Source of the DNA: a bacterium
GTDB lineage: Bacteria > Thermosulfidibacterota > Thermosulfidibacteria > Thermosulfidibacterales > JALWSI01
NCBI GenBank assembly: GCA_027080315.1
Contig: JALWSI010000134.1
Coordinates: 1 to 20,495 of the forward strand
Reading direction: 5' to 3'
Length of the DNA: 20,495 nt
The notes under the pieces are model-generated. The model was not told the origin of the DNA and made no database searches. It was given only the letters and a program-made list of their open reading frames with translations. Below, piece after piece: positions 10,798-18,700 of the stretch (position 1 is its first letter; every line of letters begins with the position of its first letter). The translations under genes and the position numbers were made by a program.

Positions 10798-11577
10798 TTA
10801 TGATGTTAGTTTTTTAGTCAACTCGATGATTAGTTCTCTGGTTGCTAGTGAAGGATCCTTCGCTTGTATGTATTCTATATCAGAAAACCCATCCCCTCGT
10901 TTTCTATTCAGCGCTGGTTCAACAGTCTCAATAAGAATAGCCTCTGCTGTTTGTAGAAATAAACTTTCATCAATATTAATAGCAACTTTCTCTAACTTGC
11001 CTTCTTCGGTAACACTTAGAAGACCAAACCACGAGAACCGATCCCAACGTCCCCGCAGCCTGTCTTGAGTGTGTTCATATAACCTCTTTCCCAGAGGTCT
11101 ATCCGTAGCCCTACCAACATATACGACCTCTCTTCCGTCGTGTAACAAATATATCCCAATTTGGCCATAAAAGTCGACTGTTTCTGCACCAATACTTTGC
11201 TGACCCAAAAGTTTAGGTTGGGGTTTCCAGTCTACGAGAGAGCGATCCCAATACATGCCAAAAGCTTTAACAACTGATATTTCGTCATCTCTTAGCTTTT
11301 CTTCAACTTTTTTCTTATCTGCAACATCTCCAGCGTCGGGTTCTTCAAATTCTCTTAACCCATATCTTCCACGTTCAACCCGAATAAAAGGAGACTTTGC
11401 TCCCTCTCTACGTATTGATGTAGTAATACGAGAGTTTACAGTATTTTTGGGAGTAGCACCCACTTTTTTCCTGAGTCCTAGCGTAACAATACGCTCAGCG
11501 ATTTCTCCACAGGTCATCGGTTCCCCTGCTTCTCGGAGGACCTTTTCAATAGCTTTTCTCCAAGATGTTTCACTCAT
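10798..11577 (-). CDS. HARE-HTH / GIY-YIG nuclease-like two-domain protein
   Basis: A 259-residue protein with two recognisable parts. Residues about 3-75 resemble a HARE-HTH winged helix (SWRKAIEKVLREAG, ...GEIAERIV, ...FIRVERGRYGL), a domain proposed to read DNA or chromatin state and common near restriction and modification enzymes. Residues about 138-230 look like a GIY-YIG nuclease: GIYLL (Tyr143), VVYVG (Tyr153), GKRLYEH (Arg165, His169), AEAILIE (Glu212) and Asn224. The spacings Tyr-Tyr 10, Arg-His 4 and Glu-Asn 12 agree with the UvrC catalytic set as I remember it, so the site looks intact. The ATG at 11577 is preferred over GTG at 11580, from the position of AGGGTG upstream. The gene is AT-richer than its neighbours and stands alone on the minus strand, suggesting horizontal acquisition. 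DNA cleavage and any defence role are inference. A site-specific endonuclease or repair factor is equally possible. Confidence 0.8.
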   Translation of the reverse strand: MSETSWRKAIEKVLREAGEPMTCGEIAERIVTLGLRKKVGATPKNTVNSRITTSIRREGAKSPFIRVERGRYGLREFEEPDAGDVADKKKVEEKLRDDEISVVKAFGMYWDRSLVDWKPQPKLLGQQSIGAETVDFYGQIGIYLLHDGREVVYVGRATDRPLGKRLYEHTQDRLRGRWDRFSWFGLLSVTEEGKLEKVAINIDESLFLQTAEAILIETVEPALNRKRGDGFSDIEYIQAKDPSLATRELIIELTKKLTS

Positions 11578-11648
11578 CACATCACCCTACTATTTAGCCT
11601 CTAATCCTTATTTCATCTATGTTTTCCTTAATATTATTTACTATTTGT

Positions 11649-11729
11649 TGTCAATGGAAAGTTGCGGTAACGAAAGAAAAAGCCAAATGAGTAACACCTT
11701 ACCTCTTCGTGCCTAACCCAACTGTCAAT
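11649..11729. repeat. Imperfect inverted repeat with nested hairpin, flanked by TGTCAAT
   Basis: In the AT-rich gap upstream of the HARE-HTH gene, 11660-11723 forms an imperfect palindrome. The arm beginning AGTTGCGGTAACGAAAG can pair with the arm ending in CTTCGTGCCTAACCCAACT, with bulges. An inner hairpin GAGTAA-CACC-TTACCTC lies at 11689-11705 in the centre. The heptamer TGTCAAT occurs on both sides (11649-11655 and 11723-11729). On the minus strand the left copy also reads as a perfect TTGACA -35 box for the nuclease-like gene, though a good -10 is not evident. The element could be a small mobile remnant, an operator or a structured RNA. Confidence 0.45.
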
Positions 11730-11739
11730 TAACAATTCC

Positions 11740-11774
11740 AAAAAAGGGGCGGGGTTTTAACCCCACCCCTTTTG
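11740..11774 (-). terminator. Rho-independent terminator of aconitase
   Basis: Read on the minus strand this is AAAAGGGGTGGGGTT, a short A-rich loop, then AACCCCGCCCC followed by a T run, 15 bases after the aconitase stop. The stem is nearly perfect with one mismatch. Because A and T runs sit on both sides, it may act in both directions, but no plus-strand gene ends just upstream. Confidence 0.87.
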
Positions 11775-11788
11775 CTCATCCATGCACT

Positions 11789-13774
11789 CTATTCCGTGAT
11801 CTCAATCTCCTTAAAGCTCTTACCAGCCTGGGTCTTGGCAACAGCCATGGTTCCACCAAGCAGAATAGTCTTTCTCTCACGCTCAGAGAGGTTGTAGGTG
11901 AGAGGAATATCAATTCCCTTGGTCTCGTTACGCATTATGATCTCGCCCCTGTCCTCAATCAGGGCCTTGCGCACATCCTTGATCACCAGCTTGTCGCCTT
12001 GGTCAATCTTATCGTAGTCGTCAGGGTTCTTGTAGTAGAGGGGCAGAATACCAAAGTTCACCAGGTTTGCCCTGTGGATACGCTCAATGGTCTTTGCCAC
12101 AACCGCCTTAACCCCGAGGTACATGGGACAAAGAGCAGCGTGCTCACGGGAAGATCCCTGACCGTAAGAGTCACCGGCAACGATGATGTTGTGAATCCCC
12201 TTCTCTTTGTTCTCAAGGGCCCGGGAGGGGAAGGTGGGATCTGTGGTCTCAAAGACGAACTCTGCGTATTTGGGAACATTTGAGCGGTATTTCAGACGCT
12301 GACCAGCAGGCATGATGTGATCTGTGGTGATCTTGTCTCCCACCTTTATGGTGGCCTCTCCCACTATGTCCTTGGGCAAGGGCTCGCCACCAGGAGGATC
12401 CTTGATGTTGGGGCCTTTGTAGATCTCAACAGAGTCGGGATCCTCAGCAGGAGGAATCACCAAGCCGTCGTCAATTAGGAACTTGTCAGGAACCTGGATG
12501 TCGGGATACTGGACCCCAAATCTCTCAGGCAGATCCCTGGGATCCATGAACTCTCCAGCCAGTGCGCAGGCTGCCGCTGTCTCGGGGCTCACAAGGTAGA
12601 TACCGGCGGTTACGGTGCCGGAACGACCGTAGAAGTTCCTGTTGTTGGTTCTCACGCTAACCGCATTGTTGCGTGGTGCCTGGCCTGCTCCGATGCAGAA
12701 GCCACAGGCGTTCTCCATCAGCCTGATACCGGCATGCAACAGGGCGTCAAGGCCCCCTTCCTGGGTGATCATACGTAGCACCTGCTTGGAGCCTGGGGCC
12801 ACAATCATGTCAAGATCAGGATGAACCCTTCTGCCTTCCAAGATCTTGGCAACGGTCATAAGGTCTTTGTACGAGGAGTTGGTGCAAGATCCCACGCAGA
12901 CCTGGTCAACCTTTAGTCCCGCCAGCTCCCTAACAGTTGTCACATTATCGGGGCTGTGGGGCTGGGCCACCATGGGCTCGAGCTCAGAGAGGTTGATCTC
13001 AATCACCTTGTCGTACTCGGCATCGGGATCAGCCTTGATCTCTACCCACTGATCTCCTCTGCCCTGGGCCTCCAAGAAGGCCTTGGTGGTCTCGTCAGAG
13101 GGGAAGACAGAGGTGGTAACTCCCAGCTCTGCTCCCATGTTGGTAATGGTGGCGCGCTCGGGCACCGAAAGGGTCTTCACCCCGGGACCAAAGTACTCAG
13201 CTATCCAACCCACATTGCCCTTGGTGGTGAGTATAGAGAGCACCTTCAAGATCACGTCCTTTGCAGAGACAAAGGGCTGCAACTTGCCGGTCAGTTTGAT
13301 TCCAACAACCTTGGGTGCTGGAAGATAGAAGGGCATTCCTGCCATAGCCGCCGCCACATCAAGTCCACCCGCACCGATGGCGATCATGCCGATACCACCG
13401 CCGGTGGGAGTGTGAGAGTCAGACCCCAAAAGGGTCTTTCCTGGGCGACCAAAGCGCTCAATGTGAACCTGATGGCAGATACCGTTTCCTGCTTTGGAGA
13501 GATAGAGACCGTACTTTGCAGCAAAGGTCTGAAGATAGCGGTGGTCATCTGCGTCTTCAAAACCCATCTGAATGGTCTTGTGATCAATGTAGCTCAACGA
13601 GATCTCTGTTTTAACTCTATCCACGCCCATCTGCTCAAACTGCAGATCGGCCATGGTTCCCGTGGCGTCTTGGGTGAGGGTCTGGTCTATCTTAATGGCT
13701 ATCTCTTGCCCTGGTACCAGCTCCCCCTCAACCAGATGGTCCTTCAGAATCTTCTGGACGACATTCAAACCCAT
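11789..13774 (-). CDS. acn: Aconitate hydratase, Aquifex-type
   Basis: Interconverts citrate and isocitrate in the TCA cycle using a [4Fe-4S] cluster. From the ATG at 13774 it is 661 residues, close to the Aquifex-type aconitase subfamily and shorter than the roughly 890-residue AcnA. Cluster ligands are Cys297 in CVGSCTNSS and Cys357/Cys360 in NACGFCIGAG. Other signatures are LGSDSHTPTGGG (about 116-127) and the C-terminal swivel-domain motif GDSYGQGSSREHA, which holds the catalytic serine region (about 534-546). I chose the ATG preceding GLNVVQKIL because AAGGAGG lies 7 bases upstream. An in-frame start at 13846 would add 24 residues but overlaps the predicted promoter. The gene stands alone with its own promoter and terminator, divergent from a methyltransferase gene. 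Confidence 0.96.
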   Translation of the reverse strand: MGLNVVQKILKDHLVEGELVPGQEIAIKIDQTLTQDATGTMADLQFEQMGVDRVKTEISLSYIDHKTIQMGFEDADDHRYLQTFAAKYGLYLSKAGNGICHQVHIERFGRPGKTLLGSDSHTPTGGGIGMIAIGAGGLDVAAAMAGMPFYLPAPKVVGIKLTGKLQPFVSAKDVILKVLSILTTKGNVGWIAEYFGPGVKTLSVPERATITNMGAELGVTTSVFPSDETTKAFLEAQGRGDQWVEIKADPDAEYDKVIEINLSELEPMVAQPHSPDNVTTVRELAGLKVDQVCVGSCTNSSYKDLMTVAKILEGRRVHPDLDMIVAPGSKQVLRMITQEGGLDALLHAGIRLMENACGFCIGAGQAPRNNAVSVRTNNRNFYGRSGTVTAGIYLVSPETAAACALAGEFMDPRDLPERFGVQYPDIQVPDKFLIDDGLVIPPAEDPDSVEIYKGPNIKDPPGGEPLPKDIVGEATIKVGDKITTDHIMPAGQRLKYRSNVPKYAEFVFETTDPTFPSRALENKEKGIHNIIVAGDSYGQGSSREHAALCPMYLGVKAVVAKTIERIHRANLVNFGILPLYYKNPDDYDKIDQGDKLVIKDVRKALIEDRGEIIMRNETKGIDIPLTYNLSERERKTILLGGTMAVAKTQAGKSFKEIEITE

Positions 13775-13816
13775 GGTTCTTCCTCCTTGCGGGGTGATAT
13801 TCCTCTCTGGGCGGGC

Positions 13817-13846
13817 TATATACCCAAAAGGGGTTGGCGTTGTCAA
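13817..13846 (-). promoter_or_regulatory. Sigma70-like promoter of aconitase
   Basis: On the minus strand a perfect TTGACA (13846-13841) is followed by an 18-base spacer and TATATA (13822-13817), giving a predicted transcript start near 13810 and a leader of about 36 bases. Its position upstream of the AAGGAGG site supports the ATG at 13774 as the true aconitase start. Confidence 0.65.
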
Positions 13847-13876
13847 AAGTCATAGAAATAAGGAGCTTTTTAGCAC

Positions 13877-14476
13877 ATGAACCGTCGTTCTGTTTTTGAA
13901 GGAAAGAGGCTAAAGATCCTTGAGGCACACGATGACAACTTAAAAGATAACCCTAAAAACAGGGGAGAGATCCATATTCTTCGCGGTGCCTTTGGTTCAG
14001 GAGAGCACGAGACCACAGTCATGTGCCTAAAGCTGCTTGAGGAGTACAATCTACAAGGATTAAACGCCTTGGACCTTGGCACGGGAACGGGAATACTGGC
14101 CGTAGCCGCCCTGCGTTTGGGATGCGCAAAGGTGATGGCTGTTGACCCCTCCCCTGAAGCCATAGAGACCTGCAAGCGCAACGCCAGGCTGAACGGGGTT
14201 GAAGACAAAATAACCACCATTTTAGGAACTTTGGATCAGGTAGAAAACAGCTCACGGTTTGATCTCATCATGGCAAACCTCTATGGTCATCTTCTTGAGG
14301 AGGTGGTAGCTCCTTTATGCTCCATGTTGAATCCCAGAGGAATCATGGTGCTCTCTGGCATGCTCTATGGAGAAGACTTCTCAATACGCCGAGAGGCGGA
14401 ACGGTGCGGGGTTCTGGTAGATAAGCGTTTGGGAGGCGAAGAGTACTTGGGTCTAAGCCTGACAAAGAGAATGTAA
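13877..14476 (+). CDS. PrmA-like SAM-dependent methyltransferase lacking the N-terminal L11-binding domain
   Basis: A class I methyltransferase of 199 residues that resembles the catalytic half of ribosomal protein L11 methyltransferase (PrmA, about 290 residues). Visible motifs are the PrmA signature AFGSGEHETT (38-47), motif I LDLGTGTGILAVAA (66-79), the acidic residue of motif II in VMAVDPSPEA (Asp90), an Asn-rich helix RNARLNGVED, and motif IV DLIMANLYGHLL (129-140), which corresponds to DLVVANI in PrmA. The N-terminal part that binds L11 is absent: only about 37 residues precede AFGSGEHETT. The substrate may therefore differ from L11. AAGGAG lies 11-12 bases before the ATG, a little far. 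Divergent from aconitase, 102 bases apart. Calling it prmA outright would go beyond the sequence. Confidence 0.8.
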   Translation: MNRRSVFEGKRLKILEAHDDNLKDNPKNRGEIHILRGAFGSGEHETTVMCLKLLEEYNLQGLNALDLGTGTGILAVAALRLGCAKVMAVDPSPEAIETCKRNARLNGVEDKITTILGTLDQVENSSRFDLIMANLYGHLLEEVVAPLCSMLNPRGIMVLSGMLYGEDFSIRREAERCGVLVDKRLGGEEYLGLSLTKRM

Positions 14477-14484
14477 GCCCATCC

Positions 14485-14513
14485 TTGCAACGAACGCAGG
14501 GGTCTGGTAAAAG
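14485..14513 (+). promoter_or_regulatory. Candidate promoter for the small exported protein and OmpA pair
   Basis: TTGCAA (14485-14490), a 17-base spacer and TAAAAG (14508-14513), each matching four of six consensus positions, lie between the methyltransferase stop and the next ribosome site AAAGGAGGG. Tentative; the pair could also be read through from the methyltransferase gene. Confidence 0.3.
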
Positions 14514-14550
14514 GGCGTTTGGATTTCAGATGCATAAAGGAGGGTACAAA

Positions 14551-15003
14551 ATGAAAAGATTAGCGTTGGTGTATGGAGTGCTTTTTCTGTTAGCCGGCTC
14601 AGCATCGGCATGGGCAGGGGTGATTCAGACCCAACCTGCAACAGCAGGTCCTTTTGAGGCAGACATCATCAAAGCATCAGTGAGAGACAACGTGCTCACC
14701 ATTCAGGTGGCTTTCAGGTGCCAGGGGCCCTCTTCAAATCCCATAAGCTTCAAATTTGGAGACGTCTATCTCACAGATCTTAAAAACAAGAAGAAGTATT
14801 ACCCCTTGAAAGACTCCTCCGGCCGCTATCTTGCAGGCCCCGCTGCAGACTGGCTTGAGGGAGGAACCTACAGCGCTTGGATGAAGCCTGGGGACAGATT
14901 CATATTCTGGATCAAGTTTCCTGCTCCTCCCGCCGACGTTGAGAAGATTGACGTAATGGTTCCGGGATTTCTGCCCTTTGAGGACGTTCCCATAAAGCGC
15001 TAA
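14551..15003 (+). CDS. Small exported beta-rich protein of unknown function
   Basis: A 150-residue protein with a signal peptide (MKRLALVYGVLFLLAGSASA, likely cleaved near residues 20-22, WAG). The ATG at 14551 is chosen because AAAGGAGGG precedes it at proper spacing; a start at 14485 would bury the signal peptide behind 22 residues. The mature part alternates short hydrophobic strands: NVLTIQVAFRCQG, DVYLTDLKNKKKYYPLKD, GDRFIFWIKFPAPP and KIDVMVPGFLPFEDVPI. This looks like an immunoglobulin-like sandwich with one cysteine. I recall similar segments (ligand described by strand, 'KFPAPP', 'PFEDVPI') in periplasmic proteins linked to OmpA-family genes, and the next gene, 14 bases away, is indeed OmpA-like. 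The two probably work together in the envelope. No specific function can be assigned. Confidence 0.8.
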   Translation: MKRLALVYGVLFLLAGSASAWAGVIQTQPATAGPFEADIIKASVRDNVLTIQVAFRCQGPSSNPISFKFGDVYLTDLKNKKKYYPLKDSSGRYLAGPAADWLEGGTYSAWMKPGDRFIFWIKFPAPPADVEKIDVMVPGFLPFEDVPIKR

Positions 15004-15017
15004 ACAACGGACCCACC

Positions 15018-15704
15018 ATGAAAACAAAGCTTTTATCTGCCGCCTTGGTGGTGGCAATACTCGTTTTTTACTCCCATGTAGGGATGGGCGAACAGGTCTA
15101 TTCTGGACCAGACGATCCCAAAGCCATAGCCGCCGCCAAAGAGGCCGTTGCAAAAGGACGTTACTACATTGCCTCCATCTCAGAATGGCCTCCATCCTCT
15201 TTAACCTACTTTCAAGCAGGGATTGTTGGAATTCCAGATGCAGGAATAGCAGGTATAGGCGCCGGTTTTAAGGGAGAGGTTGGAGGCATAGAGGGCATCC
15301 TCAAGGATCTCAAGGCCAAAAAGGTTGGGCAGAAGGTGCAGATCTCCCTTTCAGGGGATGTGCTATTTGACTTTGACAAGTGGAACATCCGACCAGAGGC
15401 TGAGAAGACCTTAATCAAAGTTGCAAAGGCCATCAAAGGCATGAAAGTTAAACATGTTCTCATTGAAGGACACACCGACTCAAAGGGCTCAGAGCAGTAC
15501 AACCTGCGTCTCTCTCGGCTAAGGGCCGATTCGGTTAAGGCCTGGCTGGTTCAGAATGGCGGGGTGCCAGAATACCTTATTGAGACCAAGGGGTACGGAG
15601 AATCCCGGCCTGTGGCCCCAAACACCAATCCTGACGGCTCAGACAACCCCCAGGGACGCGCCAAGAACAGAAGGGTTGAGATTTATCTCACGGTTGAACA
15701 ATAA
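15018..15704 (+). CDS. OmpA-family peptidoglycan-binding envelope protein
   Basis: A 228-residue exported protein that probably ties the outer membrane or periplasmic structures to peptidoglycan. An N-terminal signal peptide (MKTKLLSAALVVAILVF..., cleavage near residue 24) is followed by about 80 residues of unassigned sequence with a glycine-rich stretch (GIPDAGIAGIGAGFKG). The C-terminal OmpA domain spans about 108-226. It contains DVLFDFDKWNIRPEA, then IEGHTDSKGSEQYNLRLSRLRA with the diaminopimelate-binding pair Asp154 and Arg169 (15 apart, as in E. coli OmpA), and NRRVEI near the end. There is no lipobox cysteine and no beta-barrel of OmpA size, so it is a soluble periplasmic or peripherally attached form. 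The ribosome site is weak, and translation may be coupled to the preceding gene 14 bases upstream. Confidence 0.93.
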   Translation: MKTKLLSAALVVAILVFYSHVGMGEQVYSGPDDPKAIAAAKEAVAKGRYYIASISEWPPSSLTYFQAGIVGIPDAGIAGIGAGFKGEVGGIEGILKDLKAKKVGQKVQISLSGDVLFDFDKWNIRPEAEKTLIKVAKAIKGMKVKHVLIEGHTDSKGSEQYNLRLSRLRADSVKAWLVQNGGVPEYLIETKGYGESRPVAPNTNPDGSDNPQGRAKNRRVEIYLTVEQ

Positions 15705-15708
15705 GCGG

Positions 15709-15740
15709 GTAGGAGAGTATCAATTATGCTCCACTCCTAC
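15709..15740. terminator. Weak hairpin at the convergent end of the ompA-like and glycosidase-like genes
   Basis: GTAGGAG (15709-15715) can pair with CTCCTAC (15734-15740) over an 18-base loop. The hairpin lies between the two convergent stop codons and slightly into the minus-strand gene. It has no T run on either side, so terminator function is doubtful. Confidence 0.25.
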
Positions 15741-18700
15741 TTCAACAGCACCGGCGTGTCCGTCAAGGCAATCTCCTGCCCCGGGGTAACAGTCCCCCAA
15801 GAGAAATTGCCAGCATCATCGGGCACCACAAAGACCATCTGGGTTATTCCCGAAGGCACGGTGAAGCTGCCACTGCCCCAGGCCACGTACTTCTCTGCTC
15901 CACTTTTGGTCTCAATGCGGTAGATGTTGCTGCCTCCCACGCTGGTGCTTATGGCCTCAACCTTGGTGAAGGGTACCAATTCGCTTGTGAGTAGGCGAAA
16001 ACTGTAGAGAGCAGGCTTGGGGCTACCGTCGGCCTCACGCAGGCCGTATTCGCGCCAGATGTTCTCAGGCTGATCCTCTGAGCCTATGTAGGTGTGCCAG
16101 ATGGCCAGCTGATCCCCTGCACCCCAGGCGGCCACAAGGCGGCGAAACACATCTGCTGCCTGGGTCTGGGGGCTGTTGGGGTAATTGGTGCGCAGGGTGA
16201 GGGTTGGGCTTGAGGTTGATCCAGTCTCTGTTATCCACACGGGCTTATCTTCAAGTCCGTGGGCTTTCAGAAAGGCCTCCAGCTCCGCCCTCTGCTTCAC
16301 GTAATTCTGCCATGGTCCGTAGTAGTGGTAGTTCACAACATCAAACCAGTCGCTTCCACCACCCTCTAACACCCCGGCAAACCAGGTGTTGATGGAGTAA
16401 TCGCTAAGCCCCATGATGCCCGGCATCACAATCACCGCATTGGGATCGTGTTCCCGGATGTACTGGGCCGCCTGAGCCAAGAAGCGCCCCTGCTCCTGGG
16501 GAGAGAAGCCTTCTGCAGGCAGACACTGGGGCAGGGTGTCAACCTCCCGGTCGTTGGCAGGATCAGCAGCCCTCCAGTGCTCCATCTCGTTGCCGATCTC
16601 CCAGTACTTCACGTAGGGACCGTAGCGCTCAATCACGTGGTCAAGGTAGTCTTTGGCTTCGGGGCCCAGGGTTTTCTGGAATTGGGAGGAATCGGTACAC
16701 CAAGGCGGTGTGCCCGAGGTGTAGGAGTAGTCAAACACCGTTGCAATGAAGGGAACCGGGGAGTTAAATATTATGCTGTCTGTAATATCAAACTTCCAGT
16801 GGTCGTCTTTGGGCTCAATGTTGGCCCAGGTGAGTTCCGCTTTCACTAAGTGTCGATACACCTGCACCCCAGAGTCTGAAAAGTCCTGAAAGATTGAGTC
16901 AGGGCTGAAGGGATCGGTGCCTTTGAAGTAGAAGCGGATGAAGTTCAATCCCACCTGAAAGGGGGCGCTCTCCTCTCCCTGGTCGGGTGTGGACCCCTGG
17001 GACTCTATGAAGACCGGGGTGTCAGAGAGACTGATGGTCAACCGGCCACCATTGCCCCTCATGGTCTGTTCATTCCCAGAGGCATCTGTCACCTTAACGG
17101 TCTGGTAGGGTATGGGCAGACTCACGGGTACAGGGTCGGCCTGGGCCGAGTCGTATGGATCAAGCCTGGGATCCCTGTGCCAGGCCACGAAGATTGAGGA
17201 ATCGCTCCCCTTCTTCACCTCAAAGAGGTGTATGCTCTGGTCTCCCACATCCATCTGCTGCACATCGGTGACGCCATCCATCTTTGAGACCAGCCTCTTG
17301 TAGCAGGCGTATCCCGGCAGCTCCTCCATGGCAGGGGTTCTCAGCCTCATCTGCCCAAAGATGAAGTCCTTGCCCGGGGACTTCAGGTTCCACCACCAGG
17401 TGGCCTGCACTCCAGATGCCAGCATAACCAGGTTGCGCTGCACAATGTCGTGGCAGTGGATAACCTCTAAGAAGTTGTTCTCCTCTTCGCTGCCCACATT
17501 GAAGAAGGGCCGCAGCTTGGGGGAGATCTCGTCCCGATGTTCGCTAACCCAGTTACGCACGCAACGATCTCTCTCGGCCATGTCGTTGCTGGATCCACAT
17601 ATGGTCTCAAGCCTGCTTAACAGCTCACTAAAGAGGTAATTGTTACCATCGTGCATGGTGCGGGGATCCGGCCCCCCCTGCTCGGTAGAGAAGACGGGCT
17701 TTTCGTAGCCGTTCTTCCTCATGCCTTCACGGAACCACTTCACCCGATGGGGTATGGTGAGATACTCCTCGTAGAGCCTAAGGTCCAGGGCGTCGTAGTA
17801 GTCCTCCATGTGCTCCAGCACATACTCAAAGAACTGGTCAGAGTAAGGCTCTCCCATGCCGTTGAGCTTAAAGTTGCCGTTCTGGTTCACCCCGATCACC
17901 GTGACCTCTGGCAGCACCGACTTCACCGCAGAGTAGAAGATCCGCTGGATCTCAACGTACTCCTGGGGCTTGTCTGCGGGAAAGTGCAACCCAGAGGCGG
18001 GCTCCGTGTCCCTCTGGAAGTACCTGACACCCCCGTGGGCCCTCTCCTTCACCCGCTCTGCCACCCTGGTCACAAACTCCCTGTAGTACTCCTCACAGCT
18101 CTTCTCGCACGATGCCGCATCGTTGGGGCACTGACGCAGGGTTGCCCCCTTGTGGGAGCTCTCCCTCTCCTGATTGGTGCACCAGCCGTCGGTGAAGAGG
18201 TTCACCAACGCCTCGTCGTCTGGTCCAAGCTGATCCAGGTACTGGTCTAACCGCTCAAAGTCGTACTGGTCAGGCTCGGGTTCAAGTATGCTCCAGTAGA
18301 AGGAGACCTTAGTGCGATGCAGCCCAAGGTCGTGAATGTAATACATGAAGTGATCCTGGTTGTCAGAGCCCTCCCCAAAGGCGACGCCCAGGGGCATATC
18401 CCCAACAAAGGGGCCGGAGTTGGCCCGGTAGAGGGTGGAATCAGCTGCCAGGGCCGCCACGAAATCGTCAAACCGGCTAAGGGGTCCAAAGAGATTGAAG
18501 AGCATGTCTGCCACCCCCTGCGGCTCGTTAGGAGAGCCGTAGCACTGGGCAAACCAGCTCCAGAAGAAGTCCGCTTTCAGCTCAAACCCCACCACCACTG
18601 CATCTGGTGAGATGGTTATGCTCCTTGATGTATCGGAGAATGAGAGGGGCTTAACGATGCTATTCTCCATCTCCCCTGTGACCACGGCTTTCAGGTTAAT

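Noticed and set aside
11711-11739. Possible integron attC site (GCCTAAC and TAACAATTC strings)
   Set aside because: The strings resemble attC core pieces, but the matching GTTRRRY end and the paired L boxes are missing at proper spacing, and there is no integrase or cassette array.
12956-13855. Plus-strand open frame of 299 codons
   Set aside because: Lies wholly antisense to aconitase, whose iron-sulfur motifs are unmistakable; its composition is that of a reverse-frame shadow.
17651-18250. Plus-strand open frame of 199 codons
   Set aside because: Antisense shadow of the glycosidase-like gene; no recognisable motif and no good ribosome site.
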